NCBI RefSeq assembly: GCF_016765775.1
Contig: NZ_JAESVN010000003.1
Location: forward strand, 434,001 to 498,000
Source: Szabonella alba
GTDB taxonomy: Bacteria > Pseudomonadota > Alphaproteobacteria > Rhodobacterales > Rhodobacteraceae
DNA: 64,000 nucleotides
Reading direction: 5' to 3'
Positions 9,102 through 18,769 of this stretch are shown in pieces. How positions within the stretch are numbered: position 1 is the first letter of the stretch; each line of letters opens with the position of its first letter. A model generated the notes under the pieces. That model had not been told where the DNA came from, did not search any database, and saw nothing but the letters and a program-made list of their open reading frames with translations. A program made the translations under genes and the position numbers.

Positions 9102-10226
9102 ATGATGCACCCTTCCCCCGCCGCGCCCGGCCGGTTCCTTCAGTGGTTGCGCGCGGAATGGCTGCTGGTCCTTCTTCTGATCCTGCTGCCGCCGCTTTTG
9201 TGGCTGGTGCCGCAAGAGGGCGCGCAACTGGCCGCGCTGATCGACTGGAAGACGATCGGTGCGCTGGCAGGCCTGATGGTGCTGAGCCGGGGGCTGGAGC
9301 TGAGCGGCGCCATCGACCGGGCCGGGCGCAGTCTGCTGGCGCGACTGGGCAATGAGCGTCGCCTTGCGCTGGCGCTGGTTCTGTTTGCAGCGCTGCTGGC
9401 GGCGGTGGTGACGAATGATGTGGCGCTGTTTGTCACCGTGCCGCTGACATTGTCACTGGCGCGGATCCTGCCCCTGCGGACCGGTCGGTTGGTGATCTTT
9501 CAGGCGCTGGCGGTCAATGCCGGGTCGACCCTGTCCCCGGTCGGCAATCCGCAGAACCTGTTTCTATGGCAGATCTCGGGTCTGGGCTTTGGTGAGTTTC
9601 TGATGACGATGCTGCCCCTGGGGCTGGCGATGCTGGCGGTGCTGATCCTGCTGGTGCCGCTGGGATTTGCCCCGCACCGCCTGCCTTCAAGGCGCGATGT
9701 GCCCACCCCGCCTTTGCAGCGCGGGCTGATGATCCTTTCGCTGGCGGCCTATCCGCTGTTTCTGGCGCTGGTCAATGCGGGCCATGCCCTGCCTGCCGCC
9801 ATGGCGGTCATCGCCCTTTATGCGATTGCCTTTCGCGGCCTTCTGCGCGGGATCGACTGGCCGCTTCTGCTGGTTTTCGTGCTGATGTTCCTGGATCTGG
9901 GCCTGCTGGGCCGCCTGCCCGTCATTGCCGATCTGGTGCCGCGCGCGCTGCACCTGCCGGGCGGGGCCTATACGCTGGGCGCGCTGCTGTCGCAGGGCAT
10001 GTCGAATGTTCCGGCGGCAATCTTTCTGGCGCCCTTCAGCCCCGACCTGCAGGCGCTGGCCTGGGGGGTCAGTGTCGGTGGCTTCGGGCTGGCCATCGGA
10101 TCACTGGCCAATCTGATCGCATTGCGGCTGGCGCGGGTGCCGGGGCTTTGGCGCGAATTCCACCTGTGGTCGCTGCCGGTCTTTGCGCTGAGCCTTGCCG
10201 CCGGGGCCCTGCTTTTGCCCGGCTGA
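9102..10226 (+). CDS. SLC13/ArsB/NhaD-like ion transporter
   Basis: A 374-residue polytopic membrane protein with about ten hydrophobic segments. It carries the family signatures TNDVALFVTVPLTL in the first half and VNAGSTLSPVGNPQNLFLW, the hairpin-loop motif of the ArsB/NhaD and citrate-transporter fold. A second conserved loop near residue 300 reads LLSQGMSNVPAAIFL. The start is ATG at 9102 or 9105; neither has a strong ribosome binding site. Substrate (dicarboxylate, Na+/H+, arsenite or other) is not decided by these motifs. It is transcribed alone and followed by a hairpin repeat. Confidence 0.85.
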   Translation: MMHPSPAAPGRFLQWLRAEWLLVLLLILLPPLLWLVPQEGAQLAALIDWKTIGALAGLMVLSRGLELSGAIDRAGRSLLARLGNERRLALALVLFAALLAAVVTNDVALFVTVPLTLSLARILPLRTGRLVIFQALAVNAGSTLSPVGNPQNLFLWQISGLGFGEFLMTMLPLGLAMLAVLILLVPLGFAPHRLPSRRDVPTPPLQRGLMILSLAAYPLFLALVNAGHALPAAMAVIALYAIAFRGLLRGIDWPLLLVFVLMFLDLGLLGRLPVIADLVPRALHLPGGAYTLGALLSQGMSNVPAAIFLAPFSPDLQALAWGVSVGGFGLAIGSLANLIALRLARVPGLWREFHLWSLPVFALSLAAGALLLPG

Positions 10227-10245
10227 GCAGGCTGACCCGGACAGA

Positions 10246-10312
10246 GAGGGGGCTGTCTGCCCCCTCGGCGCATGCTGCGCCTCACCCCCGAAGGTGTTTT
10301 GGCCAAGATGAA
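10246..10312 (+). repeat. Dispersed hairpin-plus-tail element, copy A
   Basis: Stem GAGGGGGC (10246-10253) pairs with GCCCCCTC (10259-10266). A second stem GGCGCA/TGCGCC follows at 10267-10281. Then comes the tail GGTGTTTTGGCCAAGATGAA (10293-10312). It sits just after the transporter stop. The tail matches five other places in the window. Confidence 0.7.
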
Positions 10313-10418
10313 CGCGGCAGACGGCAAGAATGCAACGACCCGCAAAGCCCGGCTCAAGGCCCGGATGCGACATTTTCTGTCGCAGTCTGGCATGACCGCG
10401 CCCGCCGCCCCGGGCAAC

Positions 10419-10440
10419 CCTGCACGGAAACCTGTGCAGG
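10419..10440 (+). promoter_or_regulatory. Leader hairpin overlapping the ribosome binding site
   Basis: CCTGCAC (10419-10425) pairs with GTGCAGG (10434-10440). The right arm covers most of the AGGA ribosome binding site that serves the ATG at 10450, so folding would hide it. This could be a translational switch or chance. Confidence 0.35.
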
Positions 10441-10449
10441 AGCCAAATC

Positions 10450-12873
10450 ATGAAAACCCATGCCCGTGTCGTTGTCATCGGGGGCGGCGTTGTCGGATGT
10501 TCGGTGCTTTACCACCTGACGAAACTCGGCTGGTCCGATGTCATGCTGATCGAGCGGTCAGAACTGACCTCGGGCTCCACCTGGCACGCGGCGGGCGGGT
10601 TTCATACGCTGAACGGCGATACGAACATGGCGGCCCTGCAGGGCTACACGATCCGGCTGTATAAAGAGCTTGAGGCGATCACCGGCATGTCCTGCGGTCT
10701 GCACCATGTCGGCGGCATCACGCTGGCCGACAATATGGCGCGATTCGAGATGCTGAAGGCCGAACGCGCCAAACATCGCTATATGGGGCTGGAGACCGAA
10801 ATCCTTGGCCCCGAGGAGATCCACAAGCTGACCGACGGGATGGTGAACCTTGAGGGCATCATCGGCGCGCTTTACGACCCGCTGGACGGGCATCTGGACC
10901 CCTCGGGCACGACCCATGCCTATGCCAAAGCCGCGCGCATGGGCGGCGCCGAGATCGTGCTGCACAACCGCGTTCTGGAGACCAACCCGACGAAAGACGG
11001 CTGGGAAGTGGTGACCGAGAAAGGCACCGTGACCTGCGAACATCTGGTCAATGCGGGCGGCCTCTGGGCGCGTGAGATCGGCGCGATGGCGGGGGTTTAT
11101 CTGCCGCTTCTGCCGATGGCGCATCAGTATCTGGTGACGGACGACATTCCCGAAATCATGGAGATTCTGAAATCGGGCCGCGAATTCCCGCATGTGATGG
11201 ATCCGGGCGGGGAAAGCTATCTGCGGCAAGAGGGCCGGGGTCTGTGCATCGGGTTCTATGAAAAACCCTGTGAACCCTGGTCGGTCGATGGCACCCCTTG
11301 GGAATTCGGCCATGAACTGCTGAATGAACAATTCGACAAGATCGAGGATTCGGTGAATTTCGCCTATCGCCGCTTTCCGGTGCTGGAACGGTCAGGCGTG
11401 AAGCGCGTGATCCACGGCCCCTTCACCTTTGCCCCCGATGGCAACCCGCTGATCGGGCCGGTGCCGGGCCTGCGCAATTACTGGTCGGCCTGCGCGGTGA
11501 TGGCGGGATTTTCGCAAGGCGGCGGCATGGGTCTGGCGCTGGCGCAATGGATGATCGAAGGGGAAGTGGAGCGCGATCCGCGCGGCTTTGACGTCGCCCG
11601 CTTCGGCAACTGGACCAGCCCCGGCTATACCGTGCCGAAGGTGATCGAGAATTATCAGATGCGGTTTTCGGTCAGCTATCCGAACGAGGAGCGCCCCGCC
11701 GCGCGGCCCTTCCGCACCACCCCGATGTATGAGGTGTTCGACAAGCTGGGCGCGGTCTGGGGGCAGCAATACGGGCTGGAAGTGGTGAATTACCACGCCC
11801 TGCCGGGGGAACCGCGCTATGAGGAACCGTCCTTCAAACGCTCGAACGCCTGGGAGGCGACGCGGCAGGAAGTGCTGGCGGTCCGCGAAGGCGTCGGCAT
11901 CAACGAGGTGCAGAACTTCGGCAAGTACCGCGTCACCGGCCCCGGTGCGCGCGCCTGGCTGGACCGGATCATGGCAGGCCGCATTCCCCAGCCGGGACGG
12001 CTGAGCCTGACGCCGATGCTGGCGCCCTCGGGCAAGATCATCGGGGATTTCACCGTGTCCTGCCTTGGGCCGGAAAACTTCCGCCTGACCGCCAGCTATG
12101 GCGCGCAGGGCTGGCATATGCGCTGGTTTGACCAGAATGCCGCCCCGGGCGTGCGGGTCGAGAATGTGTCGGATGCGAAGTCCGGCTTCCAGATCGCGGG
12201 GCCGAAGGCGCGGGAACTGTTGTCCCGTGTCACGCGGGCCGATGTCAGTGCCGAGGCGTTCAAGTTCATGGATGTGAAGCGCATGACCGTCGGTATGGCC
12301 AACTGCCTTGTGCAGCGCGTGAGCTATACCGGCGATCTGGGTTATGAGATCTTCACCGATCATATGTCGGTGCGGCATCTGTGGGATGTGCTGAACGCGG
12401 CAGGGGCCGATCTGGGTCTGCGCCCCTTCGGGATGCGGGCGATGATGTCCTTGCGTCTGGACAAGTGGTTCGGGTCCTGGGGGCGGGAGTTCAGCCCCGA
12501 TTACACGCCTTGCGAGACCGGACTGGACCGGTTCACCGCCTGGAACAAGGAGACCGACTGGATCGGCAAATCCGCCGCCATGGCCGAAAAGGCGGCAGGT
12601 ACCGCGCGGCGGCTGGTCGGGTTCGTCATTGATGCGGATCAGGCCGATGTCGTGGCATGGGAACCGATCTGGCTGAACGGTGCAGTGGTGGGGTTCTGCA
12701 CCAGCGGCGGGTTCAGCCACTGGACGGGGAAATCCGTGGCCATGGGCTTCCTGCCTGCCGACAAGGTGCAGGACGGTCTGGACTGCGAGATCGAGATCCT
12801 TGGCGAACGCCGCCCGGCAAAGGTGCATCTGGCACCGCTTTGGGATGGCGATGGCGCAAGGATGCGGGGCTGA
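10450..12873 (+). CDS. FAD-dependent dehydrogenase with GcvT domain (dimethylglycine/sarcosine dehydrogenase family)
   Basis: An 807-residue two-domain enzyme. The N-terminal half is a DAO-type FAD domain with dinucleotide motif VVVIGGGVVGCSVLYHL at residues 7-23. SGSTWHAAGGFHTL (about residues 41-54) contains the histidine that carries covalent FAD in dimethylglycine dehydrogenases. The C-terminal half, from about residue 430, is a GcvT-like aminomethyltransferase domain for tetrahydrofolate-linked one-carbon transfer. The expected chemistry is oxidative N-demethylation of a methylated glycine or similar amine. The gene stands alone; no sarcosine oxidase subunits or betaine genes are nearby. 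The exact substrate is uncertain. Confidence 0.88.
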   Translation: MKTHARVVVIGGGVVGCSVLYHLTKLGWSDVMLIERSELTSGSTWHAAGGFHTLNGDTNMAALQGYTIRLYKELEAITGMSCGLHHVGGITLADNMARFEMLKAERAKHRYMGLETEILGPEEIHKLTDGMVNLEGIIGALYDPLDGHLDPSGTTHAYAKAARMGGAEIVLHNRVLETNPTKDGWEVVTEKGTVTCEHLVNAGGLWAREIGAMAGVYLPLLPMAHQYLVTDDIPEIMEILKSGREFPHVMDPGGESYLRQEGRGLCIGFYEKPCEPWSVDGTPWEFGHELLNEQFDKIEDSVNFAYRRFPVLERSGVKRVIHGPFTFAPDGNPLIGPVPGLRNYWSACAVMAGFSQGGGMGLALAQWMIEGEVERDPRGFDVARFGNWTSPGYTVPKVIENYQMRFSVSYPNEERPAARPFRTTPMYEVFDKLGAVWGQQYGLEVVNYHALPGEPRYEEPSFKRSNAWEATRQEVLAVREGVGINEVQNFGKYRVTGPGARAWLDRIMAGRIPQPGRLSLTPMLAPSGKIIGDFTVSCLGPENFRLTASYGAQGWHMRWFDQNAAPGVRVENVSDAKSGFQIAGPKARELLSRVTRADVSAEAFKFMDVKRMTVGMANCLVQRVSYTGDLGYEIFTDHMSVRHLWDVLNAAGADLGLRPFGMRAMMSLRLDKWFGSWGREFSPDYTPCETGLDRFTAWNKETDWIGKSAAMAEKAAGTARRLVGFVIDADQADVVAWEPIWLNGAVVGFCTSGGFSHWTGKSVAMGFLPADKVQDGLDCEIEILGERRPAKVHLAPLWDGDGARMRG

Positions 12874-12883
12874 GGCAACCGGC

Positions 12884-14050
12884 TTAGACAGGCCGGATGG
12901 CGCGGGCGGCGGCAATCGTCGCCAGCGCCAGCACCAGACAGACCGCGACCAGCCCGTAAGGGCCTGCCCCCTGCAACACAGCGGCCGCCAGCACCGGGGC
13001 GAAGGCAGATGAGGCATGGGCCGGGATCGACAGCATGCCGTTGATCGCGCCGAAATTGCCCTGCCCCAGCGTTTCGGCCACCAGCGACGGGCGGAGGATC
13101 GTCAGGATCCCCATGGCCGAGCCCTGAAGGGCTGCGAAGGCAAAGACCAGAACCGGCGCCAGTCCCACCGCCAGCAGCAGGGCCGAGGCCCCGATCAGGC
13201 TGGCCAGCATCAACCGCAGGGCGGCGCGATTGCCCATGCGCGCCTCGACCGTCATCAGAAACAGCCGCCCCAGCGTCTGTGCGGGACCGATCAGCGAGGC
13301 CGCAAGAATAGCCACCGGCAGACCCACCCCCAGACCGGTCAGCAGCGGCACAAGGAAGGCAATCAGCATCCAGTGATTGAGCCCCGTCAGCACCAGCAGC
13401 GCCGCAATCGCCAGAAAGGCCGGGTTGCGCAGCATGGGCGGCGGGGGCCCGACCTGCCGGGGCCGGTCGGACAGCGCGGTATCGGCCCGCACCAGCGCCG
13501 TGCCGAAAGCGTGGCAGGGCAGCGTCACAAAGGCCATGGCCCCCGCCGCGACCAGCACCGCAATGCGCCAGCCATAGGCCTCGGCAAGTGCTGCCCCGGC
13601 CGGAAAGGCCAAGGTCGAGGCGAGCCCGGCCACCAGCGTCACCTTGATGATGCGGGGGCGTGCATCGCTGCTGTATCGGCGCACAAGATAGGCGAAACAG
13701 ACGTCATAAAGGCTCATCGCATGGGCAATGCCGATGACGGCCCATGACGCCAGCCAGACCAAGGGCAGCGTCGCCGAGGCCAGCCCGGTCAGCGCGACCG
13801 CGCCCAGCAGCGGCCCGGCGATCAGAAGGATACGGCCCTGCCCCCGGTCCACCATCCGCCCCGCAATGGGGGACAGAAGTGCCGTGACTCCGATGGACAG
13901 CATCGGTCCCGCCGCCAGCAGCCGCCTGTCCCAGCCCAGATCGGCATGGATCGACAGGATCAGCGCGGCAAAAAGGTAAAAAAGACAGGCAAATCCCACG
14001 GTCTGCCCGACAGCCAGCAACCAGACCCCCAGACTGCCGCCTGCCCTCAT
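12884..14050 (-). CDS. Major facilitator superfamily transporter
   Basis: A 388-residue protein with about twelve hydrophobic segments and a basic loop between segments 2 and 3 (SPIAGRMVDRGQGRIL) that matches the MFS A-motif position. No substrate-specific feature is recognisable. It converges on the FAD/GcvT gene with only ten bases between stops, and so probably relies on its own read-through or an overlapping terminator. The ATG at 14050 is immediately preceded by AGAAGG, close for a ribosome binding site. Confidence 0.85.
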   Translation of the reverse strand: MRAGGSLGVWLLAVGQTVGFACLFYLFAALILSIHADLGWDRRLLAAGPMLSIGVTALLSPIAGRMVDRGQGRILLIAGPLLGAVALTGLASATLPLVWLASWAVIGIAHAMSLYDVCFAYLVRRYSSDARPRIIKVTLVAGLASTLAFPAGAALAEAYGWRIAVLVAAGAMAFVTLPCHAFGTALVRADTALSDRPRQVGPPPPMLRNPAFLAIAALLVLTGLNHWMLIAFLVPLLTGLGVGLPVAILAASLIGPAQTLGRLFLMTVEARMGNRAALRLMLASLIGASALLLAVGLAPVLVFAFAALQGSAMGILTILRPSLVAETLGQGNFGAINGMLSIPAHASSAFAPVLAAAVLQGAGPYGLVAVCLVLALATIAAARAIRPV

Positions 14051-14124
14051 CCTTCTGTGACCTTCATGCCTGCGCGTCCCTCATGCCGGTTTTCCCACTT
14101 TGCCCGCATGATCCGGGCCCGTGA

Positions 14125-15618
14125 TCAAAGCCGGTAGATCCCGGCGAATTTGGCCTCCAGATAATCCAGCAGCGGTTCTGCCGAAGGCTCGGCCCCGCAG
14201 GCCTGCGCGATCAGGGCGCGCGGCTCCATCAACCCGCCATGACGCTGCACCTTTTCGCGCAGCCAGCCGGTTGCGGCACCGGTCTGGCCCTGCGCAAGGT
14301 CTGCATCCAGATCGGGGATATCGGCCCGCAAAGCCGCATGCAGGCAACCCGCATAAAGATTGCCCAAACTGTAAGTCGGGAAATAACCGAACAGCCCCAC
14401 CGACCAATGCACATCCTGCAAAAGTCCCAGCGAGGGGCGCGGCACCTCAAGCCCGAAATCGGCGCGGAACCGGTCATTCCAGGCCGCTTCCAGATCCCCA
14501 ACCGCCAGATCCCCCGCGATCAGCGCGCGCTCCAGATCGAAACGCAGCATGACATGCAAATTATATTGCACCTCATCGGCCTCGGTGCGGATGAAACCGG
14601 GGCGCAGCTTGTTCACCGTGGCATAAAACCCATCGGCATCGGCACTGCCGAAATCGCCGAAAACCCCGCGCATCCGCTCATAGAGCCAACCCGTGAAGGC
14701 GCGCGACCGCCCGATCTGGTTTTCATAGATCCGGCTTTGGCTTTCATGCACGCCCATGGACACGCCCTGCCCCAGCGGGGTCAGCGCATAATCGGGGTCT
14801 ATGCCCTGCTCATAGCAGGCATGGCCGGTTTCATGGATCGTCGAATACAGGCAGTTGAAGGGATCGGTTTCCACCACCCGCGTCGTGATCCGCACATCCG
14901 ACCCTGACCCGGAACTGAACGGATGCACCGCCAGATCCAGCCGCCCGCGGGTGAAATCATAACCGAAGGCGGCCGCCAGATCACGCGACAGCCGCATCTG
15001 CGCCTCTTGCCCGAAAGCCCCCTGCTGATCGGCAGGCTGATGCGGGCTGTCCAATGCGGCGGCTTTCAGCGCCACCAGACGCGGGCGCATCGCATCGAAC
15101 ATCGCGCCAAGGCTGGCCGCCGTGGCACCGGGTTCGTAATCGTCGATCATCGCATCATAAAGGCTGCCATCCCCGGCCAGACAGGCCGCCTCTTCGCGCT
15201 TAAGCGCCACAACCTCGGCCAGTGTCGGCAGGAAGGCCGCCACATCGTCATTGGCGCGCGCCTCGGCCCAGATGCCCTGCGCCGATGAGGTCAGCCGCGC
15301 CAGCGCCTGCGCCAGCGCCGCCGGAACGCGGCTGGCCCTTGCATAGCTGCGCCGGATCAGCCGCAGTTGCGCCGCCGCGACCGCATCGGGGGCCGCAGCC
15401 TCGGCCAGCCAGTCCGCCATGCGCGGATCGGTGCGCCGCGCATGCAGCACCCCCTCAATGGCCGCCATTTCCTCGGCCCGCTGCGCCGCGGCACCGCGCG
15501 GCATGGTGGTTTCCTGATCCCAACCCAGACGACCCGCGATCTGCGCCAGCGCCTCGGTCTCGCGCTGATAGTCCATCAGCGCCGCATAGGCCGATCCCTG
15601 TGTTTCCTGCCCGCTCAT
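14125..15618 (-). CDS. Carboxypeptidase M32 (Taq-type metallocarboxypeptidase)
   Basis: A 497-residue zinc carboxypeptidase that removes C-terminal residues from peptides in the cytoplasm. The active site HETGH lies at residues 262-266, the second family motif HESQSR at 291-296, and DVRITTRV, matching the DxRxT element, at about 241. Length is the usual one for the family. The ATG overlaps the ctaA stop as ATGA, so it is translated from the ctaA message. There is no obvious functional link between haem A synthesis and a peptidase. Confidence 0.95.
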   Translation of the reverse strand: MSGQETQGSAYAALMDYQRETEALAQIAGRLGWDQETTMPRGAAAQRAEEMAAIEGVLHARRTDPRMADWLAEAAAPDAVAAAQLRLIRRSYARASRVPAALAQALARLTSSAQGIWAEARANDDVAAFLPTLAEVVALKREEAACLAGDGSLYDAMIDDYEPGATAASLGAMFDAMRPRLVALKAAALDSPHQPADQQGAFGQEAQMRLSRDLAAAFGYDFTRGRLDLAVHPFSSGSGSDVRITTRVVETDPFNCLYSTIHETGHACYEQGIDPDYALTPLGQGVSMGVHESQSRIYENQIGRSRAFTGWLYERMRGVFGDFGSADADGFYATVNKLRPGFIRTEADEVQYNLHVMLRFDLERALIAGDLAVGDLEAAWNDRFRADFGLEVPRPSLGLLQDVHWSVGLFGYFPTYSLGNLYAGCLHAALRADIPDLDADLAQGQTGAATGWLREKVQRHGGLMEPRALIAQACGAEPSAEPLLDYLEAKFAGIYRL

Positions 15619-16781
15619 GCCTTGCCTCCCCGGATCGAACCCTGTCTTGGATAAAGCGCCAGATGCCGCAGCCGCAGGATCAGCACGAACAGAGCCACCG
15701 CCCCGATCTGATGGCTGATCGCGACATGCAACTGCGCCGCCGTCACCACCGCGCCGATCCCCAGCACCACCTGACCGAACAGCATCACCGCCATCCAGTC
15801 TGCCGCGCGCCGCGTGGACCCGTGCGGCGAACGGCGCCCGCGCAGCCAGACCACGACGCCGAAGATGAACAGCAGATAGCCCGACACGCGGTGAATGAAC
15901 TGCACCAGGCCCGGATTTTCAAAGAAGGCATGCCAGACCGGCAGGCTGCCCCCCTGCCCGTCCGGCACATAAAAGGCATCGGCCGGGAAGAACTGCCCGT
16001 TCATCAGCGGCCAAGTCGGAAAGCCGCGCCCGGCATCAATGCCCGCCACCAGCGCGCCCAGCACGATCTGCAGAAAGGCGAAATGCATCAGGCCGGTGGA
16101 CATGCGGAACAGCTTGTCCTCCCGGGCGCGGCGTGCCTGCAACAGCCCGGCCTCGCTGCGCCCCAGAAGGAACACATACCATGCGATCAGCCCAAGGATC
16201 ACAAAGGCCAGCCCCAGATGCACCGCCAGCCGGTAGGATGCGACTGAAACCATCTGCCCCGTCAACCCCGAGGCGACCATCCACCAACCGATCGCGCCCT
16301 GCAATCCGCCAAGCACGCCCAGCAGCGCCAGCCGTCCCGTCCAGCCCGACGGGATTTTCCGCGCCGCCAGAAAGCCGAAGAACCCTAGCGCCCAGACCAG
16401 ACCGATCACCCGGCCAAGCTGCCGGTGGCCCCATTCCCACCAATAAATCGCCTTGAATTCCTCAAGACTCATCCCCGCATTCAAAAGCTGATATTGCGGG
16501 ATCTGGCGGTATTTCTCGAATTCCGCCGTCCAGGCCTCGGCGCTCAGCGGGGGCAGCGCGCCGGTCACCGGACGCCATTCGGTAATCGAAAGCCCGCTAT
16601 CGGTCAGCCGCGTCATGCCGCCCACCGCAATCATCACCATGACCAGCGCGAACAGCAGCATCAGCCAGACGCGGATTGCGCCGCGCGCGCCCTCATTGCG
16701 GCGCGCGATCATTCCGCCCTGCGGGGCTGCGGGCTTTTCCGCGCCTGCGACTTCCTCGAATATGCTGCGTTTTGCGGCCAT
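15615..16781 (-). CDS. ctaA: Haem A synthase (COX15/CtaA)
   Basis: A 388-residue membrane protein that oxidises the C8 methyl of haem O to the formyl of haem A for aa3-type cytochrome oxidase. Eight hydrophobic segments are visible, and conserved GGMTRLTDSGLSITEWRPVTG follows the first. Haem-ligand histidines lie in the EWGHRQLGR, RLAVHLGLA, VQFIHRVSGY and VAISHQIGA segments. The start at 16781 (MAAKRSIFEE) fits the usual length and has GGAG about nine bases upstream; the open frame continues upstream as noncoding sequence. The gene leads the two-gene unit with the M32 carboxypeptidase. Confidence 0.96.
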   Translation of the reverse strand: MAAKRSIFEEVAGAEKPAAPQGGMIARRNEGARGAIRVWLMLLFALVMVMIAVGGMTRLTDSGLSITEWRPVTGALPPLSAEAWTAEFEKYRQIPQYQLLNAGMSLEEFKAIYWWEWGHRQLGRVIGLVWALGFFGFLAARKIPSGWTGRLALLGVLGGLQGAIGWWMVASGLTGQMVSVASYRLAVHLGLAFVILGLIAWYVFLLGRSEAGLLQARRAREDKLFRMSTGLMHFAFLQIVLGALVAGIDAGRGFPTWPLMNGQFFPADAFYVPDGQGGSLPVWHAFFENPGLVQFIHRVSGYLLFIFGVVVWLRGRRSPHGSTRRAADWMAVMLFGQVVLGIGAVVTAAQLHVAISHQIGAVALFVLILRLRHLALYPRQGSIRGGKA

Positions 16782-17113
16782 CACCTGCGCCTCCGTTGAC
16801 AGCCGGACAGTAGGCCGGGGTCCGGTCCGCTTCAAGGGTCCGCGCCCGGCCTGCGCCCGCGCGCCGCAGCATCCCGGACACAGCGCGGCCACCCCCTGTT
16901 GCAAAAGGAACGCGATCACGGGATCTTGCGTTGCCGGTGGCTTGTTGCCGATGGAAGAATCCCCTATCGCGCAAGTCCTTGTGCAGCAGTGCCGCACAGG
17001 GCTTAATGACAACAGGGTTCTGCCCTGCCCCAGACCAGACCCCGGACAGACCCGGGTCCAGATCCCGGACGGGCCCCCGGAAGACCGGGCCCGCGACTTT
17101 GTTGGAGTGTGTG
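16782..17113. other. Divergent intergenic region between ctaA and the MipA-like gene
   Basis: These 332 bases separate two divergent genes and should hold both promoters. The right part (about 17030-17100) is a run of short repeats of ACCCGG/CCGGAC type that could fold. I see no convincing open frame, tRNA or named regulatory site. Confidence 0.6.
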
Positions 17114-17950
17114 ATGACCCATCCCCGTCTTGCAGCAGCGGCCCTTGCGCTGAGCGTTCTTGCGGCCCCCCTTGCCCCCGCTTTCGCGGGCAGCCTTGAA
17201 ACGACGGCGCAGGATCAGGCGGTCTACACGCCGCCCCCGGCCCCCGCGCCGCGCCCGGGCCTTGCCTTCAAACTGCGCGGCGGGGTCGGGGCAGCACCGG
17301 AATATTTCGGCTCGCGCGATCTCAAGGCCGGGCCGGATTTCGCGCTCAGCTTCGAATTTCTGCGCCTGCCGGGCGGCATGACGCTTGGCAATCCCGATCC
17401 GGCCAGCCCGCGCTACGGATTCGCGCCGCGCGGATCCTTCCGCTATATCGCCAAGCGGTCGGCCAATGATCACTCCGAACTGGCGGGACTGGATGATGTG
17501 AAGGCTTCGGTCGAGCTGGGCCTTGGCCTCGGCTATACGCAGCGCAATTTTGAGGCCTATGCCGATCTGCGTTACGGCGTGATCGGCCATAACGCATGGG
17601 TCGGGGAACTGGGCGCCAATCTGGTGCTGCGCCCCAGCGACCGGCTGACACTGCGGGCCGGCCCGCGCGTCTTCATGGGTGACAGCCGTTATGCCAACAC
17701 CTATTTCGGCGTGACCCCGGCCGAGGCCAGCGTGGCCCTGCCCGCCTTCAGCGCCAGCGGGGGCGCGCTCAGCGCCGGGATCGAGATCGGGGCGACCTAT
17801 GCGATCAACGATCTTTGGGGCATCGACGGCGCAATCCGCTATGACCGCTATCTGAATGATGCCAAGGACAGCCCCATCGTGCAGCAGGGCCGTGATGACG
17901 CGGTCAGCCTTCGGCTGGGTCTGACCCGGCGCATCTCGCTGGGGTTCTGA
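17114..17950 (+). CDS. MipA/OmpV family outer-membrane protein
   Basis: A 278-residue exported protein. The signal peptide ends at APAFA (about residue 25), and a short proline-rich linker follows. The remainder alternates in beta-strand fashion and ends in SLGF with the terminal phenylalanine typical of outer-membrane barrels. Family features include AAPEYFGSRD near the start and YDRYLNDAKDSPIV near the end, which match the MipA/OmpV pattern (murein-hydrolase scaffold MipA, Vibrio OmpV). Start ATG 17114 has GGAG seven bases upstream. Function here is probably envelope-related; the specific role is unknown. Confidence 0.87.
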   Translation: MTHPRLAAAALALSVLAAPLAPAFAGSLETTAQDQAVYTPPPAPAPRPGLAFKLRGGVGAAPEYFGSRDLKAGPDFALSFEFLRLPGGMTLGNPDPASPRYGFAPRGSFRYIAKRSANDHSELAGLDDVKASVELGLGLGYTQRNFEAYADLRYGVIGHNAWVGELGANLVLRPSDRLTLRAGPRVFMGDSRYANTYFGVTPAEASVALPAFSASGGALSAGIEIGATYAINDLWGIDGAIRYDRYLNDAKDSPIVQQGRDDAVSLRLGLTRRISLGF

Positions 17951-17972
17951 ACCAGCATATCCCCGAAAACCG

Positions 17973-18003
17973 CAAGCGCCGCCCCCTGACCGGGCGGCGC
18001 TTG
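17973..18003. terminator. Bidirectional terminator hairpin between the MipA-like gene and trmJ
   Basis: CAAGCGCCGCCC (17973-17984) pairs perfectly with 17992-18003 around a seven-base loop. It separates convergent genes by lying 22 bases after one stop and 16 before the other. Confidence 0.8.
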
Positions 18004-18019
18004 TCAATTCAGGGACCGC

Positions 18020-18769
18020 TCATTTCAGATGGCGGGCAATCTGGCGCAACATGCCATGGAAGGTCTGCACCTCGGCACGCGTCAGCCCCAGCCGCGCCCA
18101 CATGTTGCGCAGGGCAAGGCGCATCCCCGGGGCCTTGGTCGGCGGAAAGAAGAACCCTGCCGCCTCCAGCCGTTCCTCGAAATGATCACCCAGTTTCTCG
18201 ACCTCGATGCGTGAGGCGAATTCGGTCCGCGCCAGTTCCATGACACGCGGTTCCACCGGCACGCCCTGCCGGCGCCATTCATAGCCCATCAGCAGCACGC
18301 ATTGCGCAAGGTTCAGGCTGGGAAAATCCGGGTTCACCGGCACGGAGACGATGGCATTGGCCAGCGCCACATCGTCATTTTCCAGCCCCGTCCGTTCAGG
18401 CCCGAACAGAACGCCCACCCGCTTGCCCGCCGCCGACAGTGCCCGCGCCTCGGCCATGGCGGCCTCGGGCGTCAGAATGGGTTTGGTCAGTTCCCGCCCC
18501 CGCGCCGTGGTCGCAAAGACATAATCGCAATCACTGATGGCATGGGCCACATCGCGGAACGGGCCCGCATGATCCAGCAGGCGCCCCGCCCCGCTGGCCA
18601 TGGCCACCGCCTTGGGGCTGGGCCAGCCATCCCGCGGATCGGTCACGCGCAGCCGCTCCAGCCCGAAATTCAGCATGGCCCGGGCAGCCGCGCCGATATT
18701 CTCACCCATCTGCGGACGCACAAGGATGAAGACCGGCGGAATGGGGTCGGACGAAACAGGGTCGGTCAT
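18020..18769 (-). CDS. trmJ: tRNA (cytidine/uridine-2'-O-)-methyltransferase TrmJ-like (SPOUT family)
   Basis: A 249-residue SPOUT methyltransferase. Motif 1 is PQMGENIGAAARAMLNFG. The knot motifs FGPERTGLENDDV and VPVNPDFPSLNLAQ are near-exact matches to TrmJ, which methylates the 2'-OH of nucleotide 32 in several tRNAs. A C-terminal helical extension follows the knot, as in E. coli TrmJ. ATG 18769 has AGAGG upstream. The longer open frame is not supported. A different RNA target within the family is possible. Confidence 0.9.
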   Translation of the reverse strand: MTDPVSSDPIPPVFILVRPQMGENIGAAARAMLNFGLERLRVTDPRDGWPSPKAVAMASGAGRLLDHAGPFRDVAHAISDCDYVFATTARGRELTKPILTPEAAMAEARALSAAGKRVGVLFGPERTGLENDDVALANAIVSVPVNPDFPSLNLAQCVLLMGYEWRRQGVPVEPRVMELARTEFASRIEVEKLGDHFEERLEAAGFFFPPTKAPGMRLALRNMWARLGLTRAEVQTFHGMLRQIARHLK

